Part shown: positions 1-11,413 of the stretch, in pieces
Layout of the letters: each line of letters begins with the position of its first letter
Numbering within the stretch: the first letter of the stretch is position 1
Assembly: GCA_027475525.1 (NCBI GenBank)
Contig: JAMWFC010000113.1
Span: forward strand, 2,840,001 to 2,904,000
Origin: Macrolepiota albuminosa
Lineage: Eukaryota; Basidiomycota; Agaricomycetes; Agaricales; Agaricaceae
Direction of reading: 5' to 3'
DNA: 64,000 bases
Notes under the pieces: generated by a model
Database searches by the model: none
What the model was told of the DNA's origin: nothing
What the model saw: only the letters and a program-made list of their open reading frames with translations
Program-made: the position numbers and the translations under genes

Positions 1-590
1 GGTTTGTCCAATCTTTGTGACGGGATTGTGCGGATCAGCAGAACTCAACTTGCCTGATCCATATATTGGACTCAAGAAATAGATTTATTTGTGGTCAATC
101 AATAACACAAGTACAGCAATCTTCAACTAGAAATTCTTGCCTATACAGAGCCATGTCCTGTTCGTTAACAAAGTGGTGCGCCGTGACACCTTCATTGTGG
201 TCCCTTTTATTTCGTACACTAGGGAAGTATGGTGTCACCTATGTATGACAGCGGTGGTTGTCTAATTGGGCAGGATTTTTTTGATGAGTGCCTTGGATAT
301 CTGCCCCTATCTCTTCACTGTTAGACAGTTCATTGTGTGCATAGATCTGTATCTTCTGGCGTTTTGAGATTCTTGACAATAACAGCATCTTCTTCCCCGA
401 AGCTCTGCTGAGCTCACATTCTCGGTAATTGGGATTCATGACAAGCTTCCACCACCGATCGTGGGGGCTTGTATTCCACACCTTTCCTGGCCCACATTCT
501 TCATGTGATATCTCCAAGGCCTGATGAACTTCCATCTCACAGAATTGGCGTTGAATCTCTGTCGTGCAGATAGCGCTGATAGACCCTGGC

Positions 591-598
591 TATATAAA
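591..598 (+). promoter_or_regulatory. TATA box of the first IFI6/27-like gene
   Basis: TATATAAA lies 84 bases upstream of the proposed start codon at 675. The rest of 1-674 shows no gene I can recognise; a minus-strand reading frame at 239-535 matches no family known to me. Confidence 0.45.
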
Positions 599-674
599 TC
601 GGATCCAAGTAATAAAACACCTGCACAGACTCTTCAACCCCTCTCATCGATTGCTATGTCTCAATCAGTTGGTG

Positions 675-1219
675 ATGATACTCCCAGCACCAGTACCGAG
701 TCTCGACGAAGTTGTACGTGACCATTTAGCTCCTTTAGCATCTATTCGATAGGATACTCATGAGACTCATGTTCAGTCCTCGTGAGTTTCGTTCTGGCAA
801 AGGCCAGTGACACATACTTAGCACGACTTCAAACGTTCGACAGGGAAGCGTTGCGAAAGGTGCTGTCACTGGCGCCTTGAGAATGCGAGAAGAAACGCAA
901 GATATTTTAGACGTTGCTGGATTTACAGATGCTGGTCCTGCAGCAAGTAAGACTTGTCGCGCGAGCTCACCCATTTGACTTCGACTACATCATAGATTCA
1001 TTCGCCTCTCACTATCAATCCTCCGCTGGAAATATCACACGTGGCTCGCCATTTGCAATTGCTCAGAGCGTCGCAATGGGCATACGCCCGAATTACTCGT
1101 TTTTGGTGCTATACTTGGGGCATTCACGGCTGCCGTTCAGTGGATTTTTAGTGAGTCCCAAGATAACGACAACTCGGAAGAATAGGCGACAGCAAAGGTT
1201 CGAATACGAGGACTGCTGA
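675..1219 (+). pseudogene. IFI6/27-like small membrane protein, frameshifted in its last exon
   Basis: Exons 675-713, 753-781, 822-946 and 996 onward join in one frame through 39-49 nt GT-AG introns. The last exon reads GSPFAIAQSVAMG, which matches GSAFALAQSIAMG in the second copy at 4.5 kb, and both genes have a phase-1 intron just after the GPAA/GPVA segment. IFI6/27 (ISG12) proteins are short, Gly/Ala-rich hydrophobic proteins of organelle membranes; their role in fungi is unclear. After AMG at about 1081 the open frame runs to a stop at 1219 with unrelated sequence. The expected hydrophobic tail (LVFGAILGAF, stop at 1183-1185) lies in a neighbouring frame, as if one base were missing. I see no intron that would repair this. 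It is either a young pseudogene, a sequence error or a changed C-terminus. Exon 1 is the least certain part. Confidence 0.55.
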
Positions 1220-1580
1220 TACGAGAATGATCATCTCTTGTCATGTCACATACTGATGTTTCCCGAATGAACGACTTTTATCCATGTCAGGGTGCGTAGG
1301 GAGAGACGTAAAGTTGGAGCTATTCTCTTGCTACACCTCATTTTTCTGTACAAATACATACCATGTCTGTGGACAGACTCGGATACGGAACATGATTCAT
1401 TTGTTGTCAACTTGTGCAGAGTATAGTATTGTGCGAGTGTTCCGTCCCTACGCCCTAGTCCTGAGCACAGCAATCATCAATGGGTACTTCTCTTCTATTT
1501 CAATAGGCGCTAGCCAATTTACACGTTAACTTGACTCCAGAAACTCACAACAGAAGGTCGTTATGGAGCCTTCTGCACAG

Positions 1581-1980
1581 CTACATGGCACCCTCGCTCC
1601 GAGAAATAATATACCTAAAAGCAGTCATTACACACTTCGAAGGTTCGAAGATATGTAAAGCATACCAAGCGTGAATCACACCTGGAATCCACCCCAAAAT
1701 CCACAGTAGAATGTTTATTAATAGATCTGAGGACGTAAAGTTAGAAACCCGCCTCCCAGGCTTGAAGGACGACAAACCTGCTGAACAGCCTCGTTCTACA
1801 GCAATAGGGTTGCGTTAAATATTCAATTGAACAGGCAAGATGACTTTACTGAGAAAGACCGATAACGGCGGCACAAAACTGTATAGTGTGAAAATCACCG
1901 TACAGTCCCCATATAGTATTTACTCACATCGCGAGGAAGTACAAGCAAACGTCGGAGGTGGAAGAAACAACGTTGGTCAT
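1581..1980 (-). CDS. PMP3: PMP3 family plasma-membrane proteolipid
   Basis: Five exons on the minus strand, 1980-1928, 1878-1850, 1795-1778, 1726-1666 and 1614-1581, join in phase through GT-AG introns of 49-54 nt to give a 64-residue protein. It has the two hydrophobic segments and the family signature: VPPLSVFLKRGCSADLL, then ILGWIPGVIHAWY. Length and order fit the PMP3/UPF0057 family, small proteins of the plasma membrane that in yeast affect membrane potential and salt tolerance. The start is the ATG at 1980, which directly opens a short polar N-terminus. Exon 3 has only 18 bases, so automatic gene finders may miss the locus. No internal stop or frameshift is needed. The identification is secure from sequence pattern; the function here is inferred from the family. 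Confidence 0.93.
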
Positions 1981-2209
1981 CGTATCGTACTTGGATAGAC
2001 TCCGATTCAAGAGAACTCAAGAGATGTGAAGTGGCAAAGAACCAAAGATTACGTCATTTGGGAGCAAAGTTGGCATATTTGCTTCTGCCACAGTAGCAGG
2101 CCTAGGTACTTAACGGAAATTGACCGCGGTAAAAGATATGTAGTGTGGGGTCCCCCGAGGACTTCCGAGGCTTCGCCAGGTTACAAGTGGAGAAAAATCA
2201 TGAATCACG

Positions 2210-2465
2210 TTTGTTTCAGTCTAATAACAAGTCTCAAAAACAAAGTGTTCGAACCCATAAAACAATATCAAAGGGTTTGGAAGGAGGGCGAAGGAATTCG
2301 GTATTGCGATGAACTGTACGGAGGCTAGGTGGGGTGGTGGTCTCCACCCAACCGCATATGGTCACACCAAAGGTCACACATCAAAATACGCCCCTCTCCG
2401 TGCCTCCGTTTGGAAGGTCGCTAAATCGTATTTGTTTCAGTCTAATAACAAGTTTCAAAAACAAA
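2210..2465. repeat. Pair of 35-bp direct repeats, 221 bp apart
   Basis: The block starting TTTGTTTCAGTCTAATAAC occurs at 2210-2244 and again at 2431-2465 with one mismatch. The sequence between differs. It lies upstream of PMP3 in a stretch without recognisable genes. Confidence 0.8.
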
Positions 2466-4216
2466 TGGTCGGTCTACCGGGCAAGCTCAAGCTTCAACGT
2501 TGTTCGATAACATGAGGTGACACGACCACTCTTTGAAGGCGGACCCTGGCCCAGGAGCGGAGCCTTTCGAACTCAACCTTGCGAGCTTGAAAGCTTGGGC
2601 GCTGAGCACGGCGGAAGTAATTGAGTGGGAAAGAGAACTGCCGTCATACCTTTGACAAACTAATCCAAGACTGCTTGATAACAGAACGACTCCAATATAT
2701 CGAACGGAAGTTTCACCATTTGTGTTCTGTATTGGAAACCCATCCAGCAGCAGTAAGACTTAGGTACGACGAATACCTAGACAACTTGTGTAAGTATGAT
2801 AATCTAGGTACGTTCGTTTGTTAGTATGAGTGCATAAGGGTATATGTAAGTATATGTAAGTATGACGCACCCCCAGAGATGTATAAATGAGACTGGGAAT
2901 GCGTGTGTAGTGTGCGTGTATATAAGTAAGTATCTGGACAAAGCTGTGGGTGGCCAATGTGGCCAGACGGTGCCCCTGATCATTGTGTGCGCGGCTTCCC
3001 TTTTGACTCTTCATGTTGTCACATCTATAATGTTCCAACATTCTGCTCTCACATCCACAACTCACTGTAACTGGAGAATTTATGCCGCCTCGACCTCGTG
3101 AATAATGCGCTGCCACTATGCTGATAATTAGACTCGTTAACGCCCATGATTTTTCAGGGACAGCAAAGATCTCGTTCGCCCATGGATAATGTAGAAAAAA
3201 TTCATTTTTCTTCGAGCTTCGCGTGATGGCACCCTATCTCACGACATATAGAGATGCCATATATCGTCATATCTCCTGAGCTACAAAGGTAACCTCAACT
3301 GGGGTAGGATTCAAAGCCTCACATATTCTGCCTATTCTGGAGCGACCCGGTAGCGTTGTCTCAGGACCTTTGTTGCCAGTGACTTGGATATATCCGAAAA
3401 GAAAGGCACAATATATCTGTGCCTATTACAATCTAATGCCTAACCCCAAGTTTCCGGCACCTGATCATGAATAGCCCACGCCAGCTGGCTACAAAGCCTT
3501 CCTATTATTGCTGAAGTTAAGGACGAGATGGAAAATCTATCAATATCATTAAGTCAACCACATCGATCCACTATTGCCGCTATTTCACTTCCATTCCACT
3601 GTTCATATGAAATATTGTCGGGGTTCTAGACTTTGTAGGCTTATCCTGATTTGACGTTTTCGTTCCACAACTTTGTCAGCCCAATTCGTCAACAGCACCA
3701 CCTCTGAATTATTTGAGTATTGTATGAGTAAGTATGAATAAAGGGGATTACATGTAACTCGGCGTATCTAGGATAGTGCGCACGCGGAACCCACCATTGC
3801 AGGAGGGATCGTGCCTTCACTATCCGAATCCACGTGTGGTGGTCGCGGTTTTCATTACTTTCTTGATGATCTGACCTCGAGTCGACAGAGGACCGACGTT
3901 CTATCACTTCATCGCGTGCTCCATTTTATCAGACCAAGTTAAGTTTTTGGGCAGTTGGTTACTAACTTCAAGAACCAATACTTTTTTTCATACAATGTTC
4001 ACGGTTGGTGTTGATGCGATCTTGTTCTATATCTCGACGATCATACCTCATGGATCAAGCATGGTCACGGAGAAGCGCCCGAGATGAGTCGCTCAATCAT
4101 CGTGGTGTCAAACTTTATTTTATTGCCTTAAAATACCCTTTCAAATCGACAAGAGGTCCTTACCTTAGCTGTCAAACGCTACCACCTCCTTCATCTGAAA
4201 CGATATATATCTAGCT
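2466..4216. other. No gene recognised
   Basis: Only short unrelated reading frames are present and none joins through plausible splice sites into a known family. Confidence 0.6.
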
Positions 4217-4692
4217 ATGGGTGCGTTGCGCTCACGGTAACTAGTCTTCACATAGTTATTCTCATTGTTATCAGTATGCCTTGAACGCTCCAAGTTTGAG
4301 GCAGTACTCAATGACCTTTCAAAAAACGTTGCCTAGAGTACGCCACTTGTAGTCGCTGCTGGTGTCGCCGTAGTCGGTGCGGTCGTCACACCGTTAGCTG
4401 CCGCGCCTGTATTAGGTCTCGTAGGGTTCGGTCCCGCAGGACCAGTCGCAGGTCAGTGATTTCATCCTAACCGATTGACTCTGCAACCTTCTCTATGTGT
4501 ACTATAATAGGCACTATGGCGGCCGGAATACAGGCCGGAATAGGAAACGTTGCCGCAGGTTCGGCATTTGCGCTCGCACAGAGCATAGCCATGGGAGGGG
4601 CTGCCGTGCCTGCATTCGGAATCCTTGCTGGAGCCGGCATTTCTGGTGGTGTCTCCTATGCAGCAACAACGCTTGCTCAATTTTTTGTTTGA
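4217..4692 (+). CDS. IFI6/27-like small membrane protein, second copy
   Basis: The last two exons are clear. One codes for VAVVGAVVTPLAAAPVLGLV and continues to GPAGPVA, ending at 4451. After a 59-nt intron (4452-4510) the next codes for MAAGIQAGIGNVAAGSAF through AQSIAMGG and ends at 4692. This Gly/Ala-rich pattern is that of the IFI6/IFI27 (ISG12) family, hydrophobic proteins placed in organelle membranes in animals. The upstream part is uncertain: an in-frame stop at 4334 requires an intron, and the ATG at 4217 with a donor at 4237 is only one option whose phase does not fit cleanly. Unlike the copy at 675-1219, the C-terminus is intact (AAVPAFGILAGAGISGG). The two copies flank PMP3 and probably arose by duplication. 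Confidence 0.7.
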
Positions 4693-5629
4693 TTTGTAAG
4701 GAGTGCTGCATCACTTCTGTGTGGGGTTTCACTGATGCGATTTGGAAATGCTAGATGATTGGTTGAAGTGTTTCGCCTAGCATGTTGTATCCGCACCCTT
4801 GGCCGCGAGATATAGTGTACTTGTATGTTGTTTGATGTTACCATAAATATGAATCGAGGACCCGCCATGCGTCACTGTCAGTTAACCATCTAAGAAAAAT
4901 ACAGCTAATGTTACATCCATGGCTATGAGAAACATGATACGCGGAGTTCGATGCAATTTCCGCCTGCTGTGCACTTGCATTTGCCAAATAGTAGAATTCA
5001 AGACCGGAGGGACTTAGAAAGGACAAATATTCTAGTTAGGCAGTGTAGACCGAGAGTATGAGTCAAGAACAACGTTCAAAGAATAAGAAGCGGGAAATCC
5101 TAATAGTTAAGATCCACCATGCCATTCTCAATCTGGAATGTCTGTACACCTTCTACGGACACGCAAACCGCCCAAGAAAGGTCGTCAATGACCCGTCGCT
5201 AAGAAACGGACCAAGTTCGGGCTCCTCTTCACTAACTAAACTACCACGAACATGGACCAAAGAAAAAATTCCGCATTGTATGCACACCGGATATTGTAGT
5301 AAAGGAAGAGGAAATCCAGTGTTTATAGAAGAAACAATTTGACAGCAATGAAAGAGATGTAAGTGGAGAGCAACTACACATTTATGGATACAGGTTGTTA
5401 CGAGTAAGCAGGAAGAAATAATGGAAAGCAAAACAGTAGTAATACAGTTGTTTGTTAAATGTGCCGTTAAAAGCTCGTTATGTCTAAAGTTAGTTCGTCA
5501 AAAGAGAACGTTAAGTCATGAAAGGGGTAGCGCGGAACTACAAACTGCTGGGTCCAATGTTGAGACACTTGAACTGTGGAGCAGAGGGTACGCCAAATTG
5601 AACTGGAGCCGTCTAAAGCTTGTGAGAGC
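4693..5629. other. Intergenic, no gene recognised
   Basis: No recognisable coding or RNA features; short open frames at 5058-5633 overlap on both strands without family resemblance. Confidence 0.5.
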
Positions 5630-6478
5630 TTAGTAGGTACCAAGCATTACACCTCCCGTGAGCACTGTGCTCATGCCGCCTTGATACAGGTATTTTGTGG
5701 AGGCGGCCTTAGCACGTGTATTTAAGGATTTAGGGGTGTTGCTATAGGTGTTTGTAATGGCTGCAAGAGTCGTTTTTATGGGAGAAGACGTGGCGGAATG
5801 CTTGAACTTTGCGGGCGAATGAGTGGCATCGAAGGAACCGATAGAGGACTGGGACGAAGCTGAGGAATTGGAGTAGAAAGAGTAGGAAGAGTAGTTGGAG
5901 GAGCGGGAGCTCGGACGAGATATATCGGTGTCCTCTGAGCAAGAGTTGATCACGATAGGGAGGGAAGGAGAGTTGTTCTGCATTTGGACAGTCGCTGAGG
6001 GACGAATAACACCTTTAAACATTGTTGGGTTAGTCCAAACAACGCCTACGCATCCGTTGGACTTTTTGACGACGTAGACGTATCTGGGGTCAAGGACAAG
6101 CTCAAATTCGGAGCCACCGATAGACATGAACCAGTCGTTCCATGCGAAACCAAAGAAATGGCAGGCTAATGCAAGAGGAATGGGCACGGCAAGGTTGGCG
6201 GATGTAATGGAAGCCCTATCAACCGGATGAACATGACCGAAATAGGCTTTCATTAGAGCAATAGTATCCGCATTGCAATGTGCAACAATCTCGGGTAACG
6301 AAGGGAGAATAGCAGATCGAAGCTTCAGGGTTTGTGACTCCCCACCGGAAACTCTGAAAAAGTCTTGCAAGAAAGTAGTGATGGCAGAAACGACGGTAGG
6401 CTTTACGCCGAGGAAGAGGAATGGACGAGTCATAAAGATTGATGCGACAGAGATAGACGTGACGGTGCTGGAAGACAT
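5630..6478 (-). CDS. Unrecognised 282-residue protein
   Basis: A minus-strand reading frame opens at the ATG at 6478 and ends at 5630. The frame stays open a little further upstream but without an ATG; a likely 57-nt intron (6550-6606, donor GTAAGT, acceptor CTAG) would lie in the 5' untranslated leader, and a TATA box lies at 6749-6758. The first 150 residues look folded, with alternating hydrophobic stretches (SIFMTRPFLFLGVKPTVV near the start, LALACHFFGFAWNDWFMSIG in the middle). The last third is Ser/Tyr/Asn-rich and probably disordered (SSRSSNYSSYSFYSNSSASS). I do not recognise the family. The frame, promoter and intron make a real gene likely; no function is proposed. Confidence 0.6.
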   Translation of the reverse strand: MSSSTVTSISVASIFMTRPFLFLGVKPTVVSAITTFLQDFFRVSGGESQTLKLRSAILPSLPEIVAHCNADTIALMKAYFGHVHPVDRASITSANLAVPIPLALACHFFGFAWNDWFMSIGGSEFELVLDPRYVYVVKKSNGCVGVVWTNPTMFKGVIRPSATVQMQNNSPSLPIVINSCSEDTDISRPSSRSSNYSSYSFYSNSSASSQSSIGSFDATHSPAKFKHSATSSPIKTTLAAITNTYSNTPKSLNTRAKAASTKYLYQGGMSTVLTGGVMLGTY

Positions 6479-6748
6479 GGCAATAGATCGTGGAGATGAA
6501 GTTGACGTTTCAACGGAAGTTCGACTTGCAATTCTCGGACGCAATAAAACTAGACAGAAAGTGATTATGAGCAGGACGAGTAGAGGCAAATTTTCAAAGG
6601 ACTTACATATCGTTATAGATAACGAAGAGATATGTCAGGAAGTAACAAACGGAAGGATCTATAACAGCAGGCAAAGGGATGGAAGATGTTCTGGCACGAA
6701 CTGATCCGAAAAATCAGGTTATAATCTTTAGATGTCACAACCTCGACC

Positions 6749-6758
6749 TTTATATATA
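6749..6758 (-). promoter_or_regulatory. TATA box of the gene at 5630-6478
   Basis: Read on the minus strand this is TATATATAAA, about 270 bases upstream of the start codon, which fits a spliced leader. Confidence 0.5.
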
Positions 6759-6759
6759 C

Positions 6760-7704
6760 TGCTCTGGTCATGCGTTTAGACACATCAGTATGTCAATAGA
6801 AGTCAAAGATCCATTGTTCTGAATGTTCAGAGAACAATGCTCGCCGCATGGTAAAGAAGCGGAGTTGCCTTTTTGGTTATCAGGAGTTGTTGTGACTTAT
6901 TTGGACACTAAAGAACAATGTTGCTTGAACACAAACAATTCGAGAGGTGTCCAAACCATAAAGGTCATAAAAGGCTTGGTTCACAATCAATTACCTTGTG
7001 GACTCCTAGTACTAGTCAATAGATTATATGGGATGAGTCTTTGATTTTTCTATGCTTTCTTCGGTGTCTCGCTTTGAATCGCGAACTGAAATTCCTTTGT
7101 CGCAGTGAGATCAAATGTTTCACAAAGAAAGGCATCCGCCAATCGTTGCTTTCTTTGAACAAAGAGTATTTGACCGTAGTCGTCTTTCAAGCTCCTTGGC
7201 AACTTTCAGCGGTTTTGCTTCATTGAGCCACAAGGCTGAAGCACACGTCCTTCTAGTACTTGATCTGACAGTAGTCTACATTGTACAAGGCATTCGAGCC
7301 CCATGAAATCACGTCGTCAGCACGGTAGCTGATGGCAAAGGACAAATGAAGGGTCAGACGGAGGATGAGTCGATGTCTCCGCGATTTGGTCCGAACTTGT
7401 GTAATCGTCCTGGGTATTCGCGCAAATGTAATTTGGCTCGTAATATGTGAACCTCCATGCAAGTATCCGAATGGTGTTCAAAATGCAATAGTAAAATAGC
7501 TCAAGTACACAATATACGAGTTTATGATGGAATGTGGAATTAAGTCCCACCAAGAACTCTGATTATGACATGCGACATCATCTACAATCGATAGCGCGAG
7601 ACTTGATGCTGGCGATTCCAACAGTTTGTGATGAAGAGACATGGTCGAGGTCGATACCAGTAACAAGACAAGTTCATGGACGGGGATCAGGCATATGACG
7701 CGCC
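6760..7704. other. No gene recognised
   Basis: Several short frames on both strands (for example 7041-7306 plus, 7253-7666 minus) show no family pattern. This stretch separates the unrecognised gene from the BAG-like cluster. Confidence 0.5.
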
Positions 7705-8656
7705 CTAAGACAAGCGGTGACGGCGTAAACCATGCTCACGTTGGACATCCTGGAGAGCCTGGTCAACTTGATGGTTCCAGCGCTTAGAGAGCCCGACAAG
7801 CTCTCTATCCCACCGTGAAGTCGTGTTTCCCTTCGCAAGGGCTTTCAACCTGTCAACCTGAATCGTCGTTGTTTTGTGAGCCATCTCCTTGAAGGATTTC
7901 ACAAATGTAGAGCTTCCCCCTATCTGGCGACACACTTCACGGCTCGGCAGCGGGGCTACGGGAAGAGAGTTAGGAGCATGTGTGGTGAAATCGACAACTT
8001 GTTTTAGATCAGTACAAAGAACTTCATCGATGCAGTCTCACTACGTACATTGAATACGGTCAAATTTCTCTGACCGAGACTGGACGATCTTGTTCTTAGA
8101 ACGCAAAGGTTGTGATTGATTGAAACGCTTTGCAACTTCATCTCGTACGTATTGCAACACCTCCTCGACCCGTCCTATCGCAAGGCTACGTGATTTGCGC
8201 ACATTTGAGTCATTAAAGCTCTCAACGGTACCCAACTCTCCACGCAAATCCTGGAGGGCCATTAGGTATCGGAGTAGATATTTGTTGTTTCTGGTATGAG
8301 GAAGAAGATCGAGGGGTTCCTTGGTCGAACCGTACTGATCGACAATATCGATATGGTCCGGAAAAGTAAACCCGGCTTGAAGAGTCGCCAGTGAGCTCAT
8401 ACAAGTGTTGATCTTTGCCAATGACTTTGCAATATCATGGCCGAGGACGCCGACACTATGCTTGAAGCAAGTCAGGATGAAAAACGTGGTCATTATTGCT
8501 GAGCTCACTTTGTGGTTCAAGTTCTGTTTGACATGCGCTGCATGTTCACCACCGTGGGCATGCCAGGGCTATAGCCGGAAAGGGAGATACTGTCAATTTC
8601 CGGGTTTCAAGCACAGAGAGACTTACTGCGTTGTTATAAGAGTAGCCGCCGTGCAT
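7705..8656 (-). CDS. BAG-domain-like co-chaperone, cluster copy A
   Basis: Four exons, 8656-8627, 8568-8509, 8460-8049 and 7997-7705, join in phase through introns of 58, 48 and 51 nt into a protein of 264 residues. A His/Gly-rich start (MHGGYSYNNAPWHAHGG) precedes a helical segment with FTFPDHIDIV and, about 70 residues later, VRKSRSLAIGRVEEVLQYV. This layout, a short FxFP motif then a three-helix stretch ending in R-rich helices, is what I know from BAG-domain proteins of mushrooms; BAG domains bind the ATPase domain of Hsp70 and act as nucleotide exchange factors. The C-terminal exon (CRQIGGSSTFVKSFKEMA onward) is shared with copy B but not copy C. Assignment to BAG is by pattern only. The start is the ATG at 8656, followed by a clean GTAAGT donor. 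Confidence 0.68.
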
Positions 8657-9372
8657 TAATATAAATGATCTAGGACCTGCCGGTGGGTAACGTTGAATTC
8701 GACTCGGGAAAGTTCAACATACACTGCGAAGGAAAGCTATATTGGTGTGGATGTCAGTCAATCAATAATCAGTATTCGTGGGTCAGGAATCGCACTTGAG
8801 CAGAGTAGTACTAGATGGCCAGACCACCGAGTAGTATGACCTATTGGGGCCGGAAATTTATACTGCGCTCAGTATTTCTCACATTTATTTGGTTCTTGGT
8901 GTGGCAGCCTCACGGCACAAGTCATCAGTTGTAGGCGTTGATGTTGTGGGGAAATTGATACATAAGACGGTGCCAAGTCGTCACATGTCGAACCCTACTG
9001 GAGATGTAAATTCGTCAAGTCCCATGGCCAGCTGGTTGGATATGATGGAATGGATGAGGGTCGTCATGCATCACCGTACATACACAGGTTATAACATTTG
9101 TATCCATTACACATTTTCTATATCTAGTGGACTGATTAATATGCATCGTGTCCGAAGAAATCAAAAGCATACTGTTTTAATTGCTGTAAAATAGATAGTC
9201 TGTTACGAAACAAGGTAGATAACTACATATAGAAAAAGTCGAAAGAATGCTCGAAGGATAAAATACCTCTCCCGGTACTGCTTGAGGTGTCTATTTGTAT
9301 CGTGCAGAGAACAGCACCCAATAATATTGCTCCTGATTTCTGAATCTCGGACCGGAGACCGACGGAATAAGT

Positions 9373-10546
9373 TCAAGATGACTTCTCCTCGTCATTGGGG
9401 TCAAGAACCAAGCTCAAGTAATGGCTGTCATAGTCCGAGTCCAGTTCCGAGTCTGGATCTAAACCACTCTTCCATTCCAGCATTGCGTGCGCAGTCCTCT
9501 CCTCGCTGCGTTTGACAATAATTAGCGAATGTACGAACTCCTCCCAATTTTGGCAAATGATCATCAAGTCCTCGTCGAATACGTCGGTTGGTTGATCCTT
9601 GCTAAGGGCATCGATGCGTCTCATTTGAATCTTTGTCATCTCAGACGACATCTCCATGTAAACCTTATGGAACCTTGGATCATCCCCCACCAATCGGCAT
9701 ACTTCAGGAGTCAGGGCCGGAGTAAGAGGCTGGCCATTCCCATGGTCGAGAGATTCCACTATGGTATAAGATGTGGTCAAATTATGATTGGCTAATATTT
9801 GGCGAGGGGACGTACGTAAGGGTTGTGTTGGAAATTCCTCACAAACGGGTGGATTCGGCTTCTCAAGAGGAGGCCTCTCTACGCAGGGTTCTTTAGAGCG
9901 ACCATCCCTCCATTCCTCTAGGCGCCCTTGAACATTTTCTTCCAGGTCGTACAATGCTTGACCTATTTCGTGAACGACCTTTTTCCGGGACATTCGAACG
10001 AATTTATTGTCATAGCTTTGAAGAGCGTCTATGGACGTTTGAAGCCGAATCAGCGCTTCCTTGTAGTCGCGAACAGGACTGTTATTCATCGTGAAATCGA
10101 GATATCCGAGGGGAGAGCTATCGCAGGCAAGTCGTTCGTCGAGGAAATTTAGATACTCGGGGAAAGTAAATCTAGACTGGATTGCGTCAAGCGCATTTTG
10201 TATTTCTTGTATTTTGATTAAACATGCGGCTATTGGAGATGGGTCTTGTATTTTACTCTCTGACGCAGTCATGCTTTCGATGATATTCGTTCTAGATGCA
10301 ATTGAGGCCAAAGGAGGCGAATGTTCTAATGCAGTCAGCTGATTTGATGTCGTACGGAATGGATTAGTCGATACATATACATATCATTGTGCGAGTGTTT
10401 CATACACTTACCTGTTGTGACGGATTATTCTTGATGGCGAGGCGCGAAGCCTGACTGCTAGCCGTTGCATAACCGACAGGATTCCATAAGCCAGAACCAT
10501 GTTTCTTGAGCCGTAAACTTTTATCAGTTATTTTTTGTCCTGACAT
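9373..10546 (-). CDS. BAG-domain-like co-chaperone, cluster copy B
   Basis: Exon 1 (10546-10412) codes for 45 residues, beginning MSGQKITDKSLRLKKHGSG, and ends at a GTAAGT donor. After a 73-nt intron (10339-10411) exon 2 runs to the stop at 9373, giving up to 366 residues. The BAG-like segment contains RFTFPEYLNFLDERLA and VRMSRKKVVHEIGQALYDLE, aligned with copies A and C. A 57-nt stretch with GTACGT at 9815 and CATAG at 9759 is in frame and lies where copy A has its third intron. It is therefore probably a real intron, making the protein 347 residues. The tail (CRLVGDDPRFHKVYMEM onward) pairs with the tail of copy A and ends in an acidic run of Asp/Glu/Ser. Role inferred: Hsp70 co-chaperone. 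Confidence 0.72.
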
Positions 10547-11413
10547 GACGAAGTACCCACCCGGTGCAAGATGTTGATGGGCAACGTAACACTTTGCGTT
10601 GGGGGCCCAAAAAGTCTGTCATCATCGTATGCAAAGTTCAAACGAGATACATAGATGACACACTCATCAGAGGGGGTAAAGCACTTGGCCCTAATGCGCT
10701 GATGACGGGTTTTGAGAGAGGTTGATTTATGTTCCGTTGTTGCCAGCAAAAGAGAGTTGTGCTGTCCACGGCTCATCGTATGTACCCAAGAGAGTGAGAG
10801 GCGAGCACCGAGGGATAGAAAGTATTGAGTACACGGCGAGATAAAAGTGATAGTGTCTATATGACTGATCTCTTTGAGCGCCAATTTGGGATTCCGCAAC
10901 AGGCAATCTCGGTAACGGGTATGAAGATCTTCCATAGATCATCGATGCCTTGTAGTATCGACATCAGGATCTTTCCTATGTATGTCGTGCCCACGATATT
11001 AGATGACGCTTCCGATACCAGTTGCCCTCTACTGCCCTCCGTTTTCCAGACTCAGAAGCAGGACCAGTTGAACGCAATGCCAGGCCACCGGCCAACACGT
11101 GTTCGACGTGTATAGTAGGTAATACGTGTCGTACGTAAACGGAAATTAATATCGTTTGGGAAACACGAGTCCTCGGGAAAATTCCGATAGTCCTCGGAGG
11201 TTGAGTCACATGATAAGAAAGCGTAGGTCACGGGTCCCACGTGGTTGACGTGTTCACAGAATGGATGTAAAGGTCTACCGCATCGTTGTTGTAGACCAAT
11301 TAATGTTATAATTTTACAATTGGTGATAGATAACGATATTGTACATGGATAGTATGAAGCCCATGCCCTCAAAGAAAATCGCGGAACAGCTGATATCGTA
11401 GAACCCGAGGGCG

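Noticed and set aside
2760..3116. 118-codon minus-strand frame with Tyr/Thr/His-rich end
   Set aside because: It is driven by GTATGT-type simple sequence near 2790-2930 and resembles no family.
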